Origin: Lichtheimia corymbifera B2541
Lineage: Eukaryota; Mucoromycota; Mucoromycetes; Mucorales; Lichtheimiaceae
Reading direction: 5' to 3'
Assembly: GCA_000697475.1 (NCBI GenBank)
Contig: JNEU01001144.1
Coordinates: forward strand, 62,001 to 126,000
DNA length: 64,000 nucleotides
Positions 57,364 to 64,000 of this stretch are shown piece after piece. The notes under the pieces were generated by a model, which saw only the letters and a list, made by a program, of their open reading frames with translations, searched no databases and was not told the origin of the DNA. A program made the translations under genes and the position numbers. How positions within the stretch are numbered: the stretch's first letter is position 1; each line of letters begins with the position of its first letter.

Positions 57364-59195
57364 TCAATAATCATTGTTTCGTTTATTTGCCTTGATGCTT
57401 TCTGGCATTCTCATCTGGTAATCTATATATATTACAAGGCTTAGTGTTCGCATGACTCGGTTGCACGACTATAGATAGCATCAACTTACCTCCATTTTGT
57501 GTAATATATCTAACCCAAGGCAAAGCCTGATATCCACTCTTTTCCACAATCTTGAGATATCGTACTTGAATACCTGAAACTGTAAAGTAGGGGATCTCAA
57601 ATTTGATGTTGATCGGAGGTTTCTTCTCGGTCTCTTCGGCTGGATAAACATAAAAATGACATATTAGACTCAGTGAAACGGGGTGAGCATCAGTCATCAA
57701 TGACAACGTTACCGGCTTGTACAGATGGCAATCCAAAATGTGCACGCATGATGAATTCCTTGCCGCCTTGAAATTGCTTAATCTTCCATACCAAGCATGA
57801 TCGTTCAGGTTTGTACGACACAGATCCGCTACTACTCTGTTTTTGACAGGTTGAGTAAAAATAGCGGGGACCTACAATTCCCATCACAAACCTTAAACTT
57901 TGGCGTATCAGCGTCATCAGGTACAGGGACTTCGATTTCAACGTTATTGGCTGTGCTTTTGCGTTTGAATTGTGCTCTTGCTTTGACGAGGTACTCCACA
58001 CGCGATCCAGAATAAGTTTCCACTACGGCCTCGACCCAGATTAATGGCTTGACGCTGGTCTGCAATCGATAGCTCATGAGTTCAAAGTCGCCATCGGGTG
58101 GTATAAAGCTGATAGTTCGGTCGTTTTCAAATCGGGAAAGGCGCACACATTGATGAAACTTGACATCCTCCATCTCAATGGCTTTGGCTGAATTGCTCCC
58201 TATCATGATATGGTTGCCATGTGAGCATGTGTCATGTTGTGGACCCAATCCCTACTATTTGATCATACGTACCTCGTCCTGTTGCCTCAAACATGACCTT
58301 GTCATTCAGTCCCAGGCGTAATTCGGGCATACCGGAAAGATAACACCGCATTTTGACAGCACCCAACACCTCACTTCGTAGCACGTTGCCGCTCGCATTC
58401 ACCATGAGATTCACGCTTTCAATCACATCCAAGAATACTTCATTCTTCTTGTACTTGATGCCTTCCGATCGCCAGGATACTGCATTGGTCACAGCCATGG
58501 GAGGTCGTACTTGTACTTCGAGCTTGTAGGCATCCTGAGTGATATATCTACGTTGGCATGATGAGTACAACATGTCATGCATATCCCAATGATCCAACAC
58601 TTACTCTTGTAAGATCTTTGTTTCCGTTGTCTGAGGATATCCGAAATCCATCATCTCATCCAGCAGCTCATATACAATCACGAAATTGTCACGGATGGAC
58701 TCCTCTTCCAATTCCTTAAAGTACTCGCTAAACACCTGTGTCAGCTTGTGGAGATAGAGCATGATCGAAGCAGCATTCGTATTCTTCCTCGAGAGTGCAA
58801 GTACTATCAAACCCAATGGCGTATGAGCGTTACTGGCAATGTGTGATATATAATAATACGTACGATAAAGATTGCTGTGCTTCAAGTACAAGTAGTTGAT
58901 ACCGTCGTGTGTGAAACAAGGCAAAGGAACCTGCTCATCTTCAGCTTCGGATACCTGCGAACAAGAAAAAGGTTACTATTTTATTCAAACGCGTTTTCCT
59001 ACTCTCCCAAGCTCACTTGCCAAAGGCATAAACTTTTCGACAGCGCTCATTGGAATATCACCTCGGTAGTTCCGTGAAATGAGAACCTTCCCCTTCAGAT
59101 CGAGGATAAACACTATGCCCATAACCACGCATCAATGACTTGGCTCTCCACAAGGGACTTGAAGCGTTGACTCATGACGTACCTGCAGATGCCAT
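57364..59195 (-). CDS. APM1: AP-1 clathrin adaptor mu subunit
   Basis: Nine exons, minus strand: 59195-59183, 59112-59003, 58954-58864, 58803-58605, 58547-58273, 58199-57892, 57836-57713, 57639-57490, 57422-57364, all phase-consistent, 442 residues. It begins MASAVFILDLKGKVLISRNY RGDIP, the mu1 start. Then come LPCFTHDGINYLYLKHSNLY, LDEMMDFGYPQTTETKILQE and the mu homology domain with GIKYKKNEVFLDVIESVNLM. It ends VRYITQNGDYQMRM plus a short extension. The mu subunit of AP-1 recognises YxxPhi sorting signals on trans-Golgi and endosomal cargo. It is intact over its whole length and equal in size to other fungal mu1 proteins. Confidence 0.96.
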
Positions 59196-60582
59196 TGGTG
59201 CGCTGTCTCGTTCTTTTCAATGTCAAGATGGACTGACTGAATGGGACTTATGCTGAGTACCAAAAGATCAAGAGGTGTCGACACGACCAGCAGCCACTTT
59301 TTGTGTTACCTTGGCAACATGCTGTAATGCATCAGAAGAACTCATGCTAGGATTTAACCCACAATAAACATCAAGTTTTATTATCACAGATAAAGCATCA
59401 ATCAGGGTTGTTTAAATCAAGCAATGTGTATGAGTGGGTGATTGTCATCACGGGCAGAGGGTTCATTGTTGGATGTGTCATAAAAGAGATGATAGTAAGG
59501 TACATTGTCTATTGAATGTATAGCAATGTTGAGCACCTTGCTCGATTCGTACTTGTAGTTAAGAGCTATGCAAGGACTTTTTCATGAACTATGGCAGGGA
59601 GATGCATTATGATCTATGCTTACTTAATCGGAAGCACGTGCACTATGATGGTATGTTATCGTGTCAAGTTGGTGCAACGTGGTAATAGCCCACCACTATA
59701 TTAATGAGCATGTTCTGGAAAGTATGTAACAGGATTATATTTTGAAGATCGACCATCCTCAACTCTGGGCCGTGGCATACGTATATGAATGAAGATTTTC
59801 TCATTAACCTTATATTGCATATCAATTACGCATTTTATTGGTACGAGCTCACCCGGCAATGTCTTTGTTATGACCCCTCCACGCACCCTGGTAACCATAG
59901 TAGTGGTAGTAGTAGAGTAGTGTATTAAGTGAAAAAGACAACAATGTACAATAATAACGAGATAGCTCATGTATGTGTGTATTGGTTATCCAATGAAGAA
60001 GGAAGAGGTGGACGGGAAAAGCAGGTTCCGGACCATTTATATAAGCGTTTAAATTCATTTGTTCATCATGGCAAGGGCTTCATGCTGCTTTTGGGAAACG
60101 TGGGCGGAATGTAACATAGAAGGTTGCACAGAGTCTCGGCTTTGACGGCATGGAGGGGTAAAGATGGTGGCGAAAGAGAAAATGATCGACCAATTAACGA
60201 AGCAAAGGCGTAACAAGGGTTGAATGAATAGACAAAAGCCAAGAAGTAGGATGATCATGCAAGGTAGGCATAATAGCAGCAGCAGTAGCACTAGATGCAC
60301 TAGCACGCGTGGTAGTGGAAACCAAGATTATTCCGAATGCTGCAAGGAGAACGTGGTTGGAGAATCAAGTAAAAATAGCCCGACCACCATGATCCTTGAC
60401 CTTTTTACCTTTCTTTCTCTCTCTCTCATTTTATTGATTCCCCCTCCTTGTCCACTATCAGCGTCACCTCCTCCCCCCACACCATCTAATCCCTCTTTTA
60501 ATCGCCCCATTCACTCGCTCTCCCTATTATTCTCTTCCCACTCGTTTGATCCACAAGAAAAAAAACTCCCCCTTCCTTCCCT
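59196..60582. other. Intergenic stretch between divergent AP-1 mu and SEC2 genes
   Basis: About 1.4 kb. One weak small frame is listed separately (59701-59898). CT-rich sequence at about 60400-60580 looks like the SEC2 leader. No other feature supported. Confidence 0.5.
59701..59898 (-). CDS. Hypothetical small protein
   Basis: An ATG-started frame of 65 residues (MVTRVRGGVITKTLPGELVP IKC, ending NPVTYFPEHAH). It is basic, with no membrane helix and no recognised family. It could be a chance frame or the last exon of a gene whose other parts were not found. Confidence 0.2.
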   Translation of the reverse strand: MVTRVRGGVITKTLPGELVPIKCVIDMQYKVNEKIFIHIRMPRPRVEDGRSSKYNPVTYFPEHAH

Positions 60583-62013
60583 ATGACCACAACCAACGAT
60601 AACGACAACAACACTACCACCACCACCACCACCACCACCACGACGTCTTGTCCTTGTGCAGACCTTATCGATTCGGACGGCAACTGTAAACAATGCCAAC
60701 GTTCATTAGCAAACAGCACTGCCGAGATTGAACGACTGAAACGGGAATTGGAAGAAAAGGATGCTGCCATGGAACGAATGCAACAGGATATGCATACTCT
60801 GAATCAAAAGTATGTTGCCGAGATCAATCGCGTAGCCGAGGTGCAGCATGAAAAAGATATGGTTGAGCACGAATTAGAAGAGTTGAGCTGTCGTCTCTTT
60901 GAGCAAGCGAATGGCATGGTCGCAGCCGAGAAACGTGAAAAATGGCTTCTTGAACAACAACTGCAACAAGCTGAAGAGCATTTACGAGCAGAAAAGAGCC
61001 AGTTACAAGAACTACGAGAGCGTATGATGAAGGATGAACAACATGAGGATGCTCAAGTGATCGTACGTGCACGTAAAGATTTACAACAATTACATATCAA
61101 ACGAGCATCAGCTACCAATTTGTATCGACGCAAGACAACTACGAATACAGTGGCACAAAAGAAGCAACAGCAGCAACAATCAAGGATTACATCGATGCCT
61201 CCACCACCACCTTCAGCACCTGTGACTCAAAAGACAATGACGATTGATGAGATTCAGTTGGAAGCTTTTCAAGAATTTGTGCAATCCAGTCGATCCAAAA
61301 AGTTGAACCAGTTTGCATACATGAAGCATTGTCTTGCAGAAGATGTCGAACCTTGTTTGCGTTTCGGTCCTCATTCTCGTCTCTCAGTGAAAAAGCTCAA
61401 TGAATACCTTTCTCGACAACCATGCTTTATCGAACAACATCAGCAAGACTCAGTTCCTACTGGCACTACTTATTCCTCTGCAGCTGCACGTCCTCTTTGG
61501 GAACGGTTCTCATCCAACCATCACCATCATCATCAGCAACAACCAGTATGCGTAGCCTGTGGTCGATCATCAGAACATTCACCTTTGAATTATCGTTTCC
61601 GAGTGGATGAAATGGATGAATGGGCTCCTATCGATCAATATTGTCGCGATCGCTTGGTCGCTGTATGCGAGTTTTACGTATTTATCCGCAATATCCAACA
61701 TGGCCTTTACTCGGATCGTGCTATTGATGACTTGTATGCTGAAAACATTTGCTTGCGTCTTCAAATGTTCTATTCTCGGTAAGACAGATTTGGGAAAGGA
61801 GAGGGGTTGTCAAGACGACTGATTGTTTTATGGATATCTAGGATGGGAGCACTTCCTGTGATTCTTGATGGCATAGGAGTAGACCCTGACGCAGTTGGCA
61901 AGGCATCTCAACCACTTGATACGATTCCAGATGACGCGTATGTTTCAGATGGATCCATCTCAACCGGTCCTCAAACACCTGTGCAACCGCAACATGAAGA
62001 AATTGCATCATAG
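60583..62013 (+). CDS. SEC2: Sec2-type Rab guanine-nucleotide exchange factor
   Basis: Two exons, 60583-61778 and 61842-62013 (phase 2), 455 residues. After a Thr-rich start coded by ACC repeats comes a CPCADLI...CKQC pair and a long coiled coil from about residue 45 to 165. That coil includes the Sec2 nucleotide-exchange core, HELEELSCRLFEQANGMVAA EKREKWLLEQQL. The C-terminal half has conserved segments (EAFQEFVQSSRSKKLNQFAY, KHCLAEDVEPCLRFGPHSRL) and a C-x-x-C knuckle near 61550 (VCVACGRSS). Sec2 activates the Rab Sec4 (Rab8 type) on secretory vesicles, in line with the polarity genes elsewhere in the window. Confidence 0.9.
60604..60644. repeat. ACC/ACA trinucleotide repeat coding poly-Thr
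   Basis: In-frame ACC-rich run at the N-terminus of the SEC2 gene, coding about eleven Thr residues; a likely length-variable site. Confidence 0.75.
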
Positions 62014-62448
62014 TTATTATACTCCAAATTCCCTCACTCCACCCCCCAAAAAACACCATCACCATGACAACCCACCATCAAGACTACCCATAGGATGCTG
62101 GATTCATCCCCTTCCATCCCTCTCTTTCATCATTACATTATTTATAGAATTGTGCATTGCCTTAATACATTATATCCTTCATCATCATTATCCTACCCGT
62201 CGTGCAAAAAGGGGGTCTTCCATTGTAAAGGAGTGATCATCTTAATTTCTCACGCTATCATTCATGACGCATCGTGATTTTTCTTGTTGCTAATGTACAA
62301 AACAAAAGTGCAGGAAGATTTAATGATTTGAACCGAGTGGCTGATATGTGAAAAAGAGAGAGTGTGTGTGTGTTGTGTGCGAGTGAGAGAGTGGGGTGGG
62401 TGATTGATGAGGAGGAGTAATGGAAGAGCAACGAGAGAAAGAGAGATT
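62014..62448. other. Convergent 3' region
   Basis: About 435 bases between two stops on opposite strands, with a GA/GT-rich patch at about 62352-62450. No gene supported. Confidence 0.5.
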
Positions 62449-63307
62449 CTATCTATTCCTTCGATCTATCAAAAGTCTAGCGATGGGCCGTTGTCGTTTT
62501 GCACGTTGCCGGTATTGTTGGATATGCATTGATTTTCTTCTTGCCTCAGATGCCGTCATTGCGTAAACAATAGGTCGACTAGCACCTCGTTTCCTTCCAA
62601 GTTGCTGATCTTGTTGTTCGAGCTTCTCTTGCATCGCAGTGAGATAATCCACCACTTGATCGCTTTCGGGCATGTAATACGTTGGCAAATGCTGATCGAT
62701 ATGTAATGCCTCGTCAAACCGTACTTCCATCTCGCCATGATATTCACCATCTTGTTGAGGAGGTTCAAAGGGTCTTAATTGCATCATATATTGTGCCAAT
62801 GCTTCATCTGCTTCCTCTATCATCATCATCATCATCATCCTAGTATTAGTCTCTTTCATATATCCTATTTTCCTCCCACCAACACTTACCATGATCCTGG
62901 GGTTCAGTGATACCAAGCATTTCTCGAATAGCTGCATTGGGCGGCGATGGATGATTACGAGTGGAAAAGAATGGACGCTCCTCTGACGATGAAAGGCCGA
63001 GCAGGGGTCGATGTAGGGAAAAGAAAGCATTGTGAGCGAACTCGGATTCGGGCATGTTGATTACAGGCATAAACGACAGATGTTGCTGTTGTGATTTCTG
63101 TTGTTCAGTCTCATGCTGTTGCACATTGCTCTTGTCTGTGGGTGGTATCTCTTGTTCTTGTTCGCTTTTGCTGTTGTTATTGCTGCTGCTACTACTACTG
63201 CTGCTGCCGTCGTTGCTACGGCCGTGGTATGAGGAGGAATAAAAACGACGAGTGGTAGCAAGAATAGCTTGATGTCTAGTGGGTAGTATACGACAAGCTG
63301 TTAACAT
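62449..63307 (-). CDS. Mitochondrial-type protein, possibly PET20/SUE1 family
   Basis: Two exons, minus strand: 63307-62890 and 62816-62449, phase-consistent, 261 residues. The start at 63307 gives a mitochondrial presequence (MLTACRILPTRHQAILATTR RFYSSSYHGR): Arg-rich, no acidic residues, ending in the RFYSS type of cleavage motif. A Ser/Asn/Gln-rich stretch follows, then the most conserved-looking part (LSFMPVINMPESEFAHNAFF SLHRPLLGLS). The C-terminus is basic and helical (ARRKSMHIQQYRQRAKRQRP). The FFSLHRPLL segment recalls fungal Pet20/Sue1 proteins, linked to respiratory growth and cytochrome c stability; I hold this family name loosely. An upstream in-frame ATG exists but would spoil the presequence. 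Confidence 0.6.
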
Positions 63308-64000
63308 GTTGTATGTGCGGGGTGTGTGTGAGAGAGTGATAAATGAAAGGAAGAAGGGATAGTGGCGTGAGTCATTCGGCACAGCAACTTAACGGAGAAG
63401 GAAATCTAAAAGTGACTAATAACCCTGCTCAACCAAAGAACAATGACATTTCATCCCAGCAACACTCGACAACATTACCTTGAAAAAGAACAACCGTTCC
63501 ATGTTTAAGAATCAACTAGCCGCCCATAATTGGGATCCACCCTAGCACACACATGTCTACATAAAAGTCACACGCTTTGCTATATTCCTCGAGTATTACA
63601 TACTTACCCAGACAATGGCTGCATATCTTATAACAAAGAACAGCAAGCAATCATTGGTCTCTTTATTCTCTCTGTGCAACCCGATATACCAGGAAATGTA
63701 TTATTTAAAAGCTCCCCTTCCGTTCTATCCATACCACCTGTGTTTGTTTACATTGATGCTGCAAATCTGAATCGTTCGGTTAACACCATTTGCTTCGTGC
63801 ATTGACACGTGTCCCTGGAATTTTATGCGATGTGATGATGCTCCCAAAAGTAGGCTGATGATGATGTCGGCTTAAAAGTAAACTTAACCCAGACCCACTT
63901 TACTTGGTATATATGTTACGCCATCATGCAAGAAGAAGTCGGCGGTATCATAGCAACCGGGTTGTTTATCTATCCCATAATAGTTAACGCATTTACCAGC
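63308..64000. other. Window end, no supported gene
   Basis: About 690 bases upstream of the mitochondrial-type gene. Short frames only; no recognised element. Confidence 0.5.

Noticed and set aside
63054..63242. Leu/Ser/Cys-rich plus-strand frame
   Set aside because: Antisense shadow of the Ser/Asn repeat in the mitochondrial-type gene.
1..64000. CRISPR array, insertion sequence or phage-type elements
   Set aside because: No regularly spaced repeats, no transposase or integrase catalytic motifs and no bacterial gene organisation; the spliced genes are eukaryotic.

Overview
The window is a gene-dense stretch of a fungal nuclear genome. Genes are split by many short GT-AG introns, mostly about 50-70 nt, with occasional GC-AG introns. 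The gene set is fungal: a copper-fist transcription factor, a BOI-type SH3/SAM/PH protein, a SEC2-type Rab exchange factor, PMP3, SKI3 and a PPN2-like phosphatase. The sequence style (A/T-moderate, short introns, serine/histidine/glutamine-rich low-complexity stretches, TMEM14 and RAMP4 homologues) fits an early-diverging filamentous fungus of the Mucoromycota type. That placement is an inference; no species-specific marker was seen.

Layout. 1-277: 3' end of a BCK1-like MAPKKK. 2160-5227: GH20 beta-hexosaminidase and, just upstream of it, a TMEM14 protein. 5699-9286: a Dbl-homology (RhoGEF)/PH protein. 11160-11513: ribosomal protein eL38. 11669-13417: F-box/WD40 protein. 13763-14068: CMC4. 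14315-16998: BOI-like polarity protein. 17158-18705: M20 amidohydrolase. 19084-21339: membrane ubiquitin protease (UBP1-like). 22065-23474: copper-fist factor. 23911-24060: a U1 snRNA-like locus. 24644-25027: RAMP4. 26991-28758: vacuolar amino-acid transporter. 29247-32091: PP2A B56 subunit. 32938-36240: unresolved or degenerate coding fragments. 36244-38324: BCS1-like AAA ATPase. 41596-43473: a protein with a retroelement-integrase-type zinc motif. 43933-59195: nine genes all on the minus strand (two small unknown genes, 5-formyl-THF cyclo-ligase, PMP3, SKI3, a 7TM receptor, a carboxymuconolactone-decarboxylase-like protein, a PPN2-like phosphatase, AP-1 mu). 60583-62013: SEC2. 62449-63307: a mitochondrial-type protein.

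Functional themes are ordinary fungal housekeeping rather than a cluster: polarity and secretion (RhoGEF, BOI, SEC2, AP-1 mu, PP2A-B56, MAPKKK), ER/mitochondrial/vacuolar membranes (RAMP4, BCS1-like, CMC4, UBP1-like, AVT-like, PPN2-like), RNA turnover and translation (SKI3, eL38), and nutrient or metal response (copper-fist factor, 7TM receptor).

No clear new defence, mobile or metabolic system was found. The main oddities are: a U1-like locus that keeps stem-loop II, stem-loop III, an Sm site and a 3' hairpin but lacks a recognisable 5' splice-site-pairing end; a cluster of coding lesions (in-frame stop, frameshifts, a missing splice donor) in otherwise well-conserved genes between about 3.7 and 18.4 kb, while long genes elsewhere (for example the 16-exon SKI3) read through without a break; a host gene carrying an integrase-type HHCC motif; two small multi-exon genes of unknown family whose exon phases close exactly; and a degenerate region at 33.5-36.2 kb with a partial internal duplication. 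All coordinates and splice sites are hand-derived from sequence; no search or alignment was run.
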